Position numbers and translations under genes: made by a program
Notes under the pieces: generated by a model
What the model saw: the letters and a program-made list of their open reading frames with translations, nothing else
The model's database searches: none
Told to the model about the DNA's origin: nothing
Shown: positions 26,215 through 35,505 of the stretch, one piece after another
How positions within the stretch are numbered: the stretch's first letter is position 1
How the letters are laid out: the number at the start of each line of letters is the position of its first letter
Origin: Bog-159 sp963738345
Lineage (GTDB): Bacteria; Acidobacteriota; Terriglobia; Bryobacterales; Bryobacteraceae
Reading direction: 5' to 3'
DNA: 64,000 bases
NCBI GenBank assembly: GCA_963738345.1
Contig: CAVTWI010000002.1
Coordinates: forward strand, 4,216,001 to 4,280,000

Positions 26215-26686
26215 GATCGCCCTCGTGCTCCGCGTGCTGTTGGGCGCCATCTTCCTCTACGCCGCGTGGACCAAGCTTCGCGAACCGTGGGGCATCTTCG
26301 CCATCGGCATCGATTCTTACCAGATCCTGCCCGCCTGGGCCGTCGAAGTCGTAGCCCGCACGCTTCCTTGGTTTGAACTGCTCCTCGGTGTCTGGCTCAT
26401 CGCCGGCCTATGGCGCGGTATTTCATCCGCTATCACCAGCGCGCTGCTGATCGTATTTTTCAGCCTCATGGTCCGAGCCATGATCAAAGGCATGCAGATC
26501 GATTGTGGATGCTTCGGACCCGGCGATCGCCTGTCCTGGGTAACCCTGCTGCGCGATGGCGCGCTGCTGGCCAGTTCGCTTTTCGTGACCTTTATAGCGT
26601 GGTGGCCGGGCCGGCAGCGCGCCGCGCGGCTAGTTCCCGTTGGATCTGGTGTACCGTACGCCGGTTCAAACGGTACGGAACGATGA
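26201..26686 (+). CDS. MauE/DoxX-type redox-associated membrane protein
   Basis: A 161-residue protein with four hydrophobic helices: VLRVLLGAIFLYAAWTKL, LPWFELLLGVWLIAGLW, AITSALLIVFFSLMVRAMI and LLRDGALLASSLFVTFIAWW. A cysteine pair MQIDCGCFGPGD, typical of MauE-like partners of periplasmic thioredoxins, lies between helices 3 and 4. It overlaps the DsbA-like gene. The final 30 residues lie antisense to the end of the GPH transporter gene, an overlap of 95 bp between convergent genes. Confidence 0.82.
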   Translation: MNLSKIALVLRVLLGAIFLYAAWTKLREPWGIFAIGIDSYQILPAWAVEVVARTLPWFELLLGVWLIAGLWRGISSAITSALLIVFFSLMVRAMIKGMQIDCGCFGPGDRLSWVTLLRDGALLASSLFVTFIAWWPGRQRAARLVPVGSGVPYAGSNGTER

Positions 26687-28052
26687 AGAGCAGCGAAACC
26701 ATCAGCAACACCGCCGGCACCGCGCCGTACAAGATACCTAGATAAGGCGTGGCTGCCGGCGCGCCCTGCGGCGCCCCGTGCGACAATTTCCCGAACAGGC
26801 TCAGCAGCGCGCCCGACAAAAGCAGCGCCCCGCCCGCCGCAATCTTCTCCCCAAAATTCGAGATGCCGAAGTAAATGCCTTCCCGCCGCAGTCCGGTTTT
26901 CAATTCGTCCGTATCGGCTACGTCCGCCACCATCGACGGCGGAATCACCCAAACCGCGCTCGCGAACATCCCGCCGATCACGCTCCCGATAATCAACGGC
27001 AGCGCATGCCCCGTGCCGAAAAGCCGCCCTTCTCCAATCAGTAGCGTCGCCATCAGCAAAATCGTTGCCGTAGCGGAAACGGCCACCATCGCCAGCGTGC
27101 GCTTCTCCGCCCGCTTGGACAGTGCCATCCACTGGAACACGCCCAACAGCGCCCCCACATAAAACGAAGTCTGAATCGCGCTCAAAGTTCCGCCGCCGCT
27201 GATGCGCGCATACCACGTGAAGTATTGAATCGCCATGCTGGCGTTCAGTACCACCGCCAGGAAGAAGGTGGTCGACGAACCCCACAGCCTGCGGAACTCC
27301 ACGTTCTGCATCGAAATCCGGAAGGCCGACAAGAACGACGGCGCCTCAGCCGATTTGCCCGCGCCCTGTGTGCGGTGCTTCAGCGTGCCGAAGAAACACA
27401 CCAGCGCGCTAATAGACATCAACGCCCCAAATGCCATGCCCAGGTGCGGATAGCCTTCATAGCGCAACTTCGGCTCCGACCCGTCCGCCGTAGCCGGAAA
27501 GAAAAGTAGAAACGACAAACCCGCCGCAGCCAGCGTCCCCAACAATCCGAACACCGCGCGCACCGCCATAGTGCTGGTACGATCGTCGTAATCGCGGCTC
27601 AACTCCGCGCCTAAACCCAGGTACGGAATCCGGTAAATCGCGCTGGCGGCCCGTAGCGCGATCATCGATCCCAACAGCCAGATAAACAATCCCGTGTGGC
27701 TTAGCGAACGGGGAGGGCTGAACAGGGCATAGAAGCATGGGCCCATGCATAATGCGCCGGGCAGCATGAACGCATGCCGCCGCCCCAACCGGTTACGGCT
27801 ACGGTCCGACAAATGGCCGATCAGCGGATCGGTAATCGCATCGAGCGCCAGCGTAACCGATAGGCCCACGCCCACCAGCACCGCCGGCAAACCCATCACC
27901 GAGTTGTAGAAGAATAGAATGAACAGTCCCGACAGGACCATCAAGACCGTAATAGGAATCTCACCGATACCGTACAGCAGTTTCGCGGAGATCGCCAGCG
28001 GGCGCGGTTCCGCGTCCATGGCCGAGGGAGGGGAAAGCGCCGGGATGCTCAA
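26592..28052 (-). CDS. GPH-family (MelB-like) sugar:cation symporter
   Basis: A 486-residue, twelve-helix transporter of the glycoside-pentoside-hexuronide family. The first-helix motif KLLYGIGEIPITVLM, the cation-site region LALDAITDPLIGHLSDRSRN and the GRRHAFMLPGA loop are characteristic, as is VADVADTDELKTGLRREGIYFG in the middle. The start is a TTG at 28052 next to AGAAGGA; the ATG at 28019 is possible. Its 3' end overlaps the MauE-like gene on the other strand. The transported sugar is unknown. Confidence 0.85.
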   Translation of the reverse strand: MSIPALSPPSAMDAEPRPLAISAKLLYGIGEIPITVLMVLSGLFILFFYNSVMGLPAVLVGVGLSVTLALDAITDPLIGHLSDRSRNRLGRRHAFMLPGALCMGPCFYALFSPPRSLSHTGLFIWLLGSMIALRAASAIYRIPYLGLGAELSRDYDDRTSTMAVRAVFGLLGTLAAAGLSFLLFFPATADGSEPKLRYEGYPHLGMAFGALMSISALVCFFGTLKHRTQGAGKSAEAPSFLSAFRISMQNVEFRRLWGSSTTFFLAVVLNASMAIQYFTWYARISGGGTLSAIQTSFYVGALLGVFQWMALSKRAEKRTLAMVAVSATATILLMATLLIGEGRLFGTGHALPLIIGSVIGGMFASAVWVIPPSMVADVADTDELKTGLRREGIYFGISNFGEKIAAGGALLLSGALLSLFGKLSHGAPQGAPAATPYLGILYGAVPAVLLMVSLLFIVPYRLNRRTVHQIQRELAARRAAGPATTL

Positions 28053-28090
28053 TCCTTCTATTTAAGCAGAGGCATGCACGAAGTCAAGAA

Positions 28091-29548
28091 CTACGGTACT
28101 GTCCCCCCACCGCTCAGCGCCTTCAAATACCGGTAAAAAAACTCCACGCCATCGTAGAACGCCGCCACCCGCACCCGTTCGTCCTTACCATGCGCCCGAA
28201 TATCGTCCTGGTCGATCGCCACTCCGTTTACCCCATACGTCGGAATCCCCGCCGCAATCGTATAAATGCTGTCCGACGCGCCCGTCTCCATATCCGGAAT
28301 CACCGGCAAACCGGGCCACATCTCTTTCGTTACCCTCTCCAACGGCGCCAATATCTCCGGCTTCGGCAGAATCGGCGGAAACGATGTCTTGTCCGACGCC
28401 CGATCCTTCACGTTGTGCGCATCGTCCTCGAACCGTACCGTCACCTGCGGATCCGCGAAAATAGCGATCAACTTCTGCCGGATCTCCTCCGCCGAGTGTC
28501 CCGGCAGAATTCGGCAGTTCACATTCGCCTGCGCCAGTTGCGGCAGCGCGTTGTTCGCATGCCCGGCATTCAATCGCGTCGCGATGCACGTCGTATGCAT
28601 CGTGGAGTTGAATCGCGCATCGCGCGACAGCCGCGCAATCGCCTCCTGGTCCGGCGGCGTATGGAAAATCGCCCGCATGTCCTCCGCCCTCTGTCCCGTC
28701 TCCAGGTTGGCGCGCCGCTCGAAATACGTCCGCGTCACCTCGTTCAATTCGAACGGAAATGGCGACCGCTCCAGCCGCGCCAGCGCATCCGCCAGATGAT
28801 AAATCGCATTGTCCGGCACTGGCAGCGAACTGTGCCCCCCCGGATTCGTTACCGTCAACTGGAAGTCGGCATACAGCTTCTCGCTCGCCTCGATATCCAG
28901 ATTCACCGGCTTGCCGTGGATCGCCGTCACCCCGCCGCCGTCCGGATTCAGTGCAAATTCCGCATCCACCAGTTCACGGCGATTGCGCAGCAGCCAGTCC
29001 ACACCGTTCGATTTCCCGCCTTCTTCATCCGCCGTCAGCGCCAGAATTAAATCGCGATCCGGCCGGTATTCTTCCCGCTTGAAACGGATGAACGTAGTCA
29101 CCGCCGCGGCATCGCTTACCTTCATATCCTGCGTGCCCCGCCCGTAAAAATACCCGTCCTTCTCGACGAACTCGAATGGATTGGTGGTCCAGTCTTCCCG
29201 CCGCGCCTCCACCACGTCCAGATGTCCGATGATCAACAGCGGCTTATGCGCGCCGCTGCCGTGAATGCGCGCCACCAAATTCCCCTTGCGTTCGTTCGGA
29301 CCGGCCACCACCGCATCGGCCGGAGCGAATCCCGCCTTCAACAACCGCTGCCGCATCGCCTCCGCCGCCACCGTAGTGCTGCCCACCGAATCGGTCGTAT
29401 TGATCTCGATCAGCTCGCGGAAAATGTCGTGCGAAAGTTTGCGCGTCGCATCGTCCAGCGTCGCGCCCGCCGCCACCGCCGCCCCCAAAATCAACGCTCC
29501 AACCGCAGCGCTCAAAGCCCGCGAAACAAAACTCCGTGTATCAGACAT
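28091..29548 (-). CDS. Secreted M20-family metallopeptidase
   Basis: A 485-residue dizinc peptidase or deacylase. A signal peptide (ALSAAVGALILGAAVAAGA) is followed by the M20 metal motifs GHLDVV (His, Asp), GRGTQDMK (bridging Asp) and ALTADEEGGK (catalytic and metal Glu). The dimerisation domain (about 215-330) contains NPGGHSSLP. The last histidine is in the C-terminal GVAIDQDDIRAHGKDERV. The ATG at 29548 is preferred over an upstream in-frame ATG because it gives a clean leader. The short spacer to the divergent cytochrome gene at 29601 must hold both promoters. Confidence 0.9.
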   Translation of the reverse strand: MSDTRSFVSRALSAAVGALILGAAVAAGATLDDATRKLSHDIFRELIEINTTDSVGSTTVAAEAMRQRLLKAGFAPADAVVAGPNERKGNLVARIHGSGAHKPLLIIGHLDVVEARREDWTTNPFEFVEKDGYFYGRGTQDMKVSDAAAVTTFIRFKREEYRPDRDLILALTADEEGGKSNGVDWLLRNRRELVDAEFALNPDGGGVTAIHGKPVNLDIEASEKLYADFQLTVTNPGGHSSLPVPDNAIYHLADALARLERSPFPFELNEVTRTYFERRANLETGQRAEDMRAIFHTPPDQEAIARLSRDARFNSTMHTTCIATRLNAGHANNALPQLAQANVNCRILPGHSAEEIRQKLIAIFADPQVTVRFEDDAHNVKDRASDKTSFPPILPKPEILAPLERVTKEMWPGLPVIPDMETGASDSIYTIAAGIPTYGVNGVAIDQDDIRAHGKDERVRVAAFYDGVEFFYRYLKALSGGGTVP

Positions 29549-29600
29549 GTCTGCCCATATTCGCAGAGCCACCGCGGTTGTGGCAACATAAAGGGATTCC

Positions 29601-30335
29601 ATGTTCCGTTACATCGCCTGTTTTTTTGCCGCTCTACTTGCGGCATCCGCTCAGCAGCACGTCCCCACCGTGCGCGGCCAGAAAGAATTTGCCCAGTCGT
29701 GCGGCTTCTGCCACGGCGAAGACGCCACCGGATCCCGTGCGCCCGACCTGGTACGCTCGCCGCTCGTCAATCGCGATTCCGGCGGCGACCTGATCGCTCC
29801 CGTCATCCGCAATGGCCGCCCCGATCAGGGCATGCCAGCCCTGCCCCTGCCCGATGCCACCATTCAAGATATCGTGGCCTTCCTGCACACCCGCGTCAAA
29901 CAAGCCGCCGGCAGTTCGCGCGTCGGAGGCGATTACCCCATCGAGCGCCTGCTTACGGGCGATGCCACCGCCGGCCGTGCCTACTTCAATGGCGCCGGCA
30001 AATGCGCCACTTGCCACTCGCCCACAGGCGACCTGGCCGGCATCGCCAAAAAATATCCGCCGCTATTCCTCGAAGAGCGCATCCTCGCTCCGCGCGCCGG
30101 ACGCCCCACCGTAACCGTCACCACGCCCTCCGGCGCACAGATCACCGGCAAGCTTGACCACCTCGATGACTTCTCCGTCTCCCTGCGCGACACCGATGGC
30201 TGGTATCACTCCTGGTCCCGCGACCACGTAAAGGTAGCCGTCAACGATCCGCTCCAAACCCACCGCGAAATGCTGACCAAATATACCGACGCCGACATTC
30301 ATAACTTATTTGCCTACCTGGAGACCTTGCAGTGA
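29601..30335 (+). CDS. Dihaem c-type cytochrome
   Basis: A 244-residue exported cytochrome with a signal peptide (1-17) and two haem-c motifs: CGFCH (34-38) and CATCH (135-139). Candidate axial Met residues are in QGMPALP and later in the protein. It overlaps the PQQ dehydrogenase by 4 nt (GTGA) and is therefore the likely electron acceptor of that enzyme. An AAGGGA ribosome-binding site precedes the ATG. Confidence 0.9.
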   Translation: MFRYIACFFAALLAASAQQHVPTVRGQKEFAQSCGFCHGEDATGSRAPDLVRSPLVNRDSGGDLIAPVIRNGRPDQGMPALPLPDATIQDIVAFLHTRVKQAAGSSRVGGDYPIERLLTGDATAGRAYFNGAGKCATCHSPTGDLAGIAKKYPPLFLEERILAPRAGRPTVTVTTPSGAQITGKLDHLDDFSVSLRDTDGWYHSWSRDHVKVAVNDPLQTHREMLTKYTDADIHNLFAYLETLQ

Positions 30336-31933
30336 AATTCAATCTGTTCCAATGCGCCGCGTTCTGCGCAACCCTTTCAGCCGCGCTGGCCCAAGGCCTC
30401 GACCCCGCTGCCCTCTTGAAGCTACCCACCGACACTTGGCCCACTTACAACGGCGATTATTCCGGCCGCCGCTATAGCCCGCTCAAGCAAATCAATTCCT
30501 CCAACATTAAATCCCTAACCCTGGCCTGGGCATTTCAAGCCAACGGCCAAGCCCTCAAATCCACGCCCCTCGAAGTGAATGGCATTCTCTACTTCACCGT
30601 TCCCGAGCAGATCTGGGCCGTCGACGCCCGCACTGGACGCCAGGTCTGGCATCATCGCTACCCTTCCGATGGCGGCGACCACATCGGCCATCGCGGCGTA
30701 GCCATGTGGGGCAACTGGCTTTACTTCGAAACGCCCGACGCGCACCTTATCTGCCTAGATGCCAAGGATGGCCGCGAGCGCTGGACCATCCAACTGGCCG
30801 ACGTAAAACTCGGCTACTTCGCCACCATGGCCCCGCTGGTGGTCGGCAACCACGTCATCGCCGGTGTCTCCGGTGACGCCACCGATATCCCTGGCTTCCT
30901 CGAAGCCGTCGATCCCGAAACCGGCAAACAGCAATGGCGCTGGTATACCGAACCCCACGCCGGCGAGCCTGGTTCGGAAACCTGGCCCAAGGACAGCGAC
31001 GCCATCACCCACGGCGGCGGTATGACATGGATGACCGGCACCTACGATCCCGATCTTCACCTGCTCTACTGGGGCACCGGCAACCCCAACCCCGTGCTTG
31101 CCGGCGATGCCCGCCCCGGCGATAACCTGTACACCTGCTCCATCGTGGCCCTCAATCCCGATACCGGCAAATTGGTTTGGTACTTCCAGCCTTCGCCCCA
31201 CGATACTCACGACTGGGATGCCGTCGAAACGCCCGTGCTCTTCGATGCCGATTTCGCCGGCAAGCCCCGCAAGCTATTGGCCCAGGCCAGCCGCAACGGA
31301 TTCTTCTTCGTGCTCGATCGCGCCACCGGCCAGCACCTGCTCACCGCGCCCTTCATCGAAACCAATTGGACCGCCGGCATCGACGAGCGCGGCCGTCCCA
31401 TTCCCCTTCGCGAAAAAGAACCGCATGCCGATGGACGCCTCGTCTTCCCCGGTTCCGATGGCGCCACTAACTGGATGTCTCCCAGTTTCGATCCACCCCT
31501 CGGTCTCTTCTATGTGGTCGCCCGCCGCGTCTATAGCATCTTCTACTACACCGCCACCGGTAAGCCCGAGGGTTGGGCCGGACGCGATCATAACCTCGGC
31601 GAAGAATCCACCTTGCGCGCCATCGACTACCGTACCGGCAAGATCCGCTGGAATCACGAACTCGGTCCCAACGAAAGTATCGCCGGCATCCTCACCACCG
31701 CCGGCAACCTGCTGTTCACCGGCGACTCGCAAGGCAACCTCCTGGTGCTCGACCCCGCCAGCGGCAAGACCCTCTGGCACGTCAACGCCGGCGGCCCCAT
31801 GTTCAGCTCTCCCATGACCTACGAACTCGATGGCCGGCAATATGTGGTCGAAGGAGTCCAGGGCGTGCTCTACGCCTGGGCTCTCCCCGAGGACGCCGGC
31901 ACGCCTCGGGATTCAAAGGACAATAACAAGTGA
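30332..31933 (+). CDS. PQQ-dependent alcohol dehydrogenase-like propeller protein
   Basis: A 533-residue exported quinoprotein with a signal peptide (1-20) and an eight-bladed propeller. It shows W-docking repeats (VDARTGRQVWHHR, LDAKDGRERWTI, VDPETGKQQWRW, LNPDTGKLVWYF, LDPASGKTLWHV), the PQQ/Ca region YLYWGTGNPNP-like LLYWGTGNPNPVL and the catalytic-Asp motif HDTHDWDA. No haem domain is fused; the upstream cytochrome fills that role. GTG start. The substrate is probably a short alcohol or sugar. Confidence 0.87.
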   Translation: MKFNLFQCAAFCATLSAALAQGLDPAALLKLPTDTWPTYNGDYSGRRYSPLKQINSSNIKSLTLAWAFQANGQALKSTPLEVNGILYFTVPEQIWAVDARTGRQVWHHRYPSDGGDHIGHRGVAMWGNWLYFETPDAHLICLDAKDGRERWTIQLADVKLGYFATMAPLVVGNHVIAGVSGDATDIPGFLEAVDPETGKQQWRWYTEPHAGEPGSETWPKDSDAITHGGGMTWMTGTYDPDLHLLYWGTGNPNPVLAGDARPGDNLYTCSIVALNPDTGKLVWYFQPSPHDTHDWDAVETPVLFDADFAGKPRKLLAQASRNGFFFVLDRATGQHLLTAPFIETNWTAGIDERGRPIPLREKEPHADGRLVFPGSDGATNWMSPSFDPPLGLFYVVARRVYSIFYYTATGKPEGWAGRDHNLGEESTLRAIDYRTGKIRWNHELGPNESIAGILTTAGNLLFTGDSQGNLLVLDPASGKTLWHVNAGGPMFSSPMTYELDGRQYVVEGVQGVLYAWALPEDAGTPRDSKDNNK

Positions 31934-33547
31934 AGCCGCTGCTCGCCCTATTTCTAGCCGTGACTATACCCGATCTCACTCAACTCAAACAGATGGAGGC
32001 GCGCTTCGCCCCCGTCGCCTTGCGCGTCGATACCGCGGCGTTGTCCCCCGGCGACCGTAAAGCCCTGGCGAAATTGCTGGATGCCGCAGCCCTCGTCGAC
32101 GACATCTTTCTCTCTCAGTTTTGGAGCGGCAATCAAGCCATGTACGCTCATCTGAAAAAGGACGCCACGCCGCTTGGCAAAGCGCGCCTCGATTACTTCT
32201 GGCTGAATAAAGGTCCGTGGTCCGACCTTGACGATTACGCCGCCTTCCTGCCCGGTGTCCCCCCCCGCAAACTTCCAGGCGCCAACTTCTATCCCGAAGA
32301 CATGCACCGCGAGGAGTTCGAGGCCTGGGTCAAGACCCTGCCCGAAGCCCAGCGCCGCGATGCCGAAGGCTTCTTCTCCGTCATCCGCCGCGACGCCTCC
32401 CATCACTTAACGGTCGTGCCCTACAGCCAGGAATACCGTCACGACCTCACCCGCGCCGCCCAACTGCTCCATGAAGCCGCCGCCCTTACCGATAACCAAT
32501 CCCTGCGCCGCTTCTTAAACCTCCGCGCCGATGCCTTCCTCTCTAACGATTACTACGCCAGCGATGTCGCCTGGATGGATCTCGACGCCCCCCTCGACAT
32601 CACCATCGGCCCCTACGAAACTTACAACGACGAGATCTTCGGTTACAAAGCCTCTTCGAAGCTTACGTCAACATTCGCGATGACCACGAAACCCAACGCC
32701 TGAAGTCCTTCGCTGGACACCTGCAGGAGATCGAAAACAATCTACCCATCGAACCGCACTACCGCAATCCCAAGTTGGGAGCCCTCGCCCCCATCCGGTG
32801 GTCAATGAAATCGTCTCGGCCGGTGATGGTGCCCACGGCGTTCGCACCGCCGCCTACAACCTGCCCAACGACGAGCGCGTAGTCCAGGAAAAAGGCAGCA
32901 AGCGGGTGATGCTGAAAAATGTCCAGGAGGCCAAATTCCACGCCATCCTCGAACCCATCGCCTCCCGCGTCCTGACGCCCGCCGCCCGTGCCGATCTCAA
33001 CTTCGATTCCTTCTTTGAGCACATTCTGGCCCACGAACTCAGCCATGGCATCGGCCCTCACCAGATTCAGGTGGCCGGCCGCAGCACCAATCCGCGCCAG
33101 GAATTGAAGGAACGCTACAGCGCCATCGAAGAAGCCAAGGCCGATATCACTGGCCTCTTCATGCTCCAATACTTGTTCGACCATGGCCAGGTTGCCGGAG
33201 GGCGGTCCGCCGAGCACCGCCTCTACACCACCTTCCTCGCCTCCGCCTTCCGCTCGCTCCGTTTCGGACTTACCGACGCCCACGGCAAGGGCATGGCATT
33301 ACAATTCAATTACCTTTCCGATAAAGGTGGATTCGTTGCGAACGCCGATGGCACCTTCTCGGTCGATTACGCCAAAATCAAGTCCGCCGTCCGCGACTTG
33401 ACTCATGACTTACTAACTATCGAGGCCGAAGGCAATTATGACAACGCCCGTAACATGTTGGACCATCTCGGCGTCGTTCGCCCGAACATGCAAAAGACAC
33501 TTGACTTACTGAAAGACCTGCCAACCGATATCAAACCGCTCCGCTGA
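31930..33547 (+). pseudogene. M49 dipeptidyl-peptidase III-like metallopeptidase, two frameshifts
   Basis: About 539 residues after correction. The first frame runs from a signal peptide to DEIFGYKAS near 32652; the reading then moves by one base to give FEAYVNIRD...LGALAPIR; a second one-base loss near 32797 moves it to VVNEIVSAGDGAHGVRTAAYN. The zinc site HELSH (coded at 33032-33046) and downstream EEAKAD are those of the DPP III-like family, which trims dipeptides. It overlaps the PQQ gene by ATGA, completing a three-gene operon. Neither break lies in a long homopolymer. All catalytic residues remain, so assembly error is as likely as decay. Confidence 0.72.
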
Positions 33548-33597
33548 TCTGTGCGAAATCGTACCCGAGGAAAACCCTGAGGGTAATCTCGCACAGA
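33548..33597. terminator. Nested inverted repeat, probable transcription-end structure
   Basis: Outer arms TCTGTGCGA (33548-33556) and TCGCACAGA (33589-33597) are perfect 9-mers; inner arms TACCC / GGGTA (33562-33566, 33581-33585) stack inside. It starts at the stop codon of the peptidase gene. No T-run follows, so it would be Rho-assisted or serve 3'-end protection. Confidence 0.5.
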
Positions 33598-33608
33598 CAA
33601 GCGACGTC

Positions 33609-33631
33609 GAATTCCCGTAAAACAGGAATTC
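33609..33631 (+). promoter_or_regulatory. Hairpin covering the ribosome-binding site of the TMTC gene
   Basis: GAATTCC (33609-33615) and GGAATTC (33625-33631) pair perfectly with a 9-nt loop and end at the GTG start. The AGGA ribosome-binding site (33624-33627) lies in the 3' arm. The hairpin could hold translation low until opened. Confidence 0.45.
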
Positions 33632-35368
33632 GTGAAGCAAAACCGCAGGAAAACCAGGCGGGATCCGCTCGCCCCGCAGCCCTCCACCTTGCCGCCACGG
33701 CTATCGCAGCGGACCATCGTGTCTATCTGCGTTGCAACATTCCTCAGCCTTTTATACATCTATTCCTCGGCCTTAAACGGCCATTTCATTTTTGACGATC
33801 TTTCCCTTCCCTTCGCCTTTGTAACCCGCCGCGGATCCGCCTGGGAGTGGGCCTCCAGCGGACGTCCGGTGCTTATGTTGTCTTACTGGCTGAACTATCA
33901 TTTCTGGGATGTCCGCCCGTTCAGCTATCACTTCGTCAACCTGCTGATCCATTACGTAAATAGCGGCTTAGTCTTCCTCGCTCTAACCCGTATCCTAACT
34001 AGAGCCGGTTGGACCACGCGCAAATCAGCGTGGGCCGGATTCGCCGGTGCCCTGGTCTTCTTAGTGCATCCCCTGCAGACGGAATCCGTAAGTTACATCG
34101 CCGGGCGATCGGAAAGTCTCGCGGCAATGTTTCTTTTGCTTTCCTATGTAGTCTTCTTATACCGGCGGAAAGAATCCATATCCTGGTGGGAATCCCTATT
34201 GGTCCTGCTCTTATTTGGCCTCGCGGTTAAGACCAAGGAAAATGCCGTAAGTCTCGCCGCCGTCCTGGTACTCACTGACCTTTCCCTACCGACGCCCTTC
34301 TCGACGCGCGCCCTGCGCCTCAACTGGCGGTTGTACGCCCTCATGGTCCCTGGCGCGATCGGTGCCGCCGTTTGGGTGTTTCGCGGACTCGCCCACGCCC
34401 AGTCCGCCGGCTTTTCCTTACCCACTTTCACCTGGTATCAATACGCCTTTACCGAAGCCCGCGCCATCTTCACCTACATCAGGATGGCCGTCCTCCCCTT
34501 CGGCCAGTTGCTCGATCATGACTTCGCCCCGTCCCACACCATCTTCGAGCACGGCGCCATCTTCTGGATCACCCTGCTGGCCGCCCTCGTCACCCTAGCC
34601 ATCCTGGCCCGCCGCCGTTATCCCCTGGCCTGCTTCGGCCTGCTCATGTACCTGCTCTGGCTGGCCCCGACCTCTTCCTTCATCCCCATCGACGATGCCC
34701 TAGTCGAACGCCGCATGTACCTGCCCCTGCTGGGCCTCATCCTCATCGCCTGCGAGTTTGCCCCCCGCTTGCGTCTGTCCCACACCGCAGCCGTCTCTAT
34801 CCTGGCGTTGATGATAGTGTTCTTCGGCACGCTCTGTTACAGCCGCAACCAACTGTGGGCCGAACCCGATCGGTTAGTGCAGGATGCCGCCGACCACGCC
34901 ATTTATAATCCCCGCCCTCTGCTGAACTACGCCGATATCCTGGTGCGCGAAAATCGTTGCGCCCTGGCGCCCCCCTACCTCGAACGCGCCTCCCAAATAC
35001 TGCATGCCAACTACTACGTGAACATCGCCTGGGGCCGCACCCTTGCCTGCCTGGGCAAATACGGCGAGGCCATCGACCGCCTCCAAACGGCAGCCGAGTT
35101 CAAGCCGTCCTCGCAGGCCTACGAATTGATGGGCATCGTCTACGGCAAGATGGGCCAAACCGAGCGCGCCGGGGAAGCCCTGAAGAAGGCTATCGAACTC
35201 GACCCCGTTTCCGAATCCGCCCACCGCCTCTTGGCCCGCTGGTACGAAGATTCCGGCAACCTCTCCGCCGCCGAACAGGAGTATCGCGCCGCGCTCTCGC
35301 TCGACGATAAAGATACGTGGGCCCGCATGCGCCTCCTGCAGGTCCACGCTATGGAAGCCGCGCCCTAG
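33632..35368 (+). CDS. TMTC-like polytopic membrane protein with TPR repeats
   Basis: A 578-residue protein. About ten transmembrane helices (residues about 29-395) are of the GT-C/DUF1736 type, with FIFDDLSLPF near the first loop (the acidic DD expected of these O-mannosyltransferase-like proteins), HPLQTESVSYIAGRSE, AVKTKENAVSL and IDDALVERRMYLP. The C-terminal third has four tetratricopeptide repeats (NIAWGRTLACLGKYGEAIDR and AYELMGIVYGKMGQTERAGE are clear). Family members transfer mannose to secreted proteins in animals; bacterial roles are unproven. GTG start. The stop TAG lies inside the terminal CTAG of the palindromic element downstream. Confidence 0.8.
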   Translation: MKQNRRKTRRDPLAPQPSTLPPRLSQRTIVSICVATFLSLLYIYSSALNGHFIFDDLSLPFAFVTRRGSAWEWASSGRPVLMLSYWLNYHFWDVRPFSYHFVNLLIHYVNSGLVFLALTRILTRAGWTTRKSAWAGFAGALVFLVHPLQTESVSYIAGRSESLAAMFLLLSYVVFLYRRKESISWWESLLVLLLFGLAVKTKENAVSLAAVLVLTDLSLPTPFSTRALRLNWRLYALMVPGAIGAAVWVFRGLAHAQSAGFSLPTFTWYQYAFTEARAIFTYIRMAVLPFGQLLDHDFAPSHTIFEHGAIFWITLLAALVTLAILARRRYPLACFGLLMYLLWLAPTSSFIPIDDALVERRMYLPLLGLILIACEFAPRLRLSHTAAVSILALMIVFFGTLCYSRNQLWAEPDRLVQDAADHAIYNPRPLLNYADILVRENRCALAPPYLERASQILHANYYVNIAWGRTLACLGKYGEAIDRLQTAAEFKPSSQAYELMGIVYGKMGQTERAGEALKKAIELDPVSESAHRLLARWYEDSGNLSAAEQEYRAALSLDDKDTWARMRLLQVHAMEAAP

Positions 35369-35502
35369 CAGGCTGCGGAAAAAGGCGGATAAACCGCTTA
35401 CTGACATGCGCGGCTCGAATCGCAGCATCGTGATTGCAATCCCTGACGGTGCCCCGACCGTCAGGGAGTGGGTTATCCACCCCTTTTTCCGCAGCCTGCT
35501 AG
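35365..35502. mobile_element. MITE-like palindromic element with 20-bp terminal inverted repeats
   Basis: Perfect 20-bp arms TAGCAGGCTGCGGAAAAAGG (35366-35385) and its complement (35482-35501), bounded on both sides by CTAG, enclose 96 bp. An inner perfect hairpin (CCCTGACGGT / ACCGTCAGGG, 35441-35466) lies within it. There is no coding capacity. The form is that of a non-autonomous element whose CTAG ends could be a duplicated target. It sits exactly between two convergent stop codons and supplies the TAG of the TMTC gene. Confidence 0.65.
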
Positions 35503-35505
35503 AGC

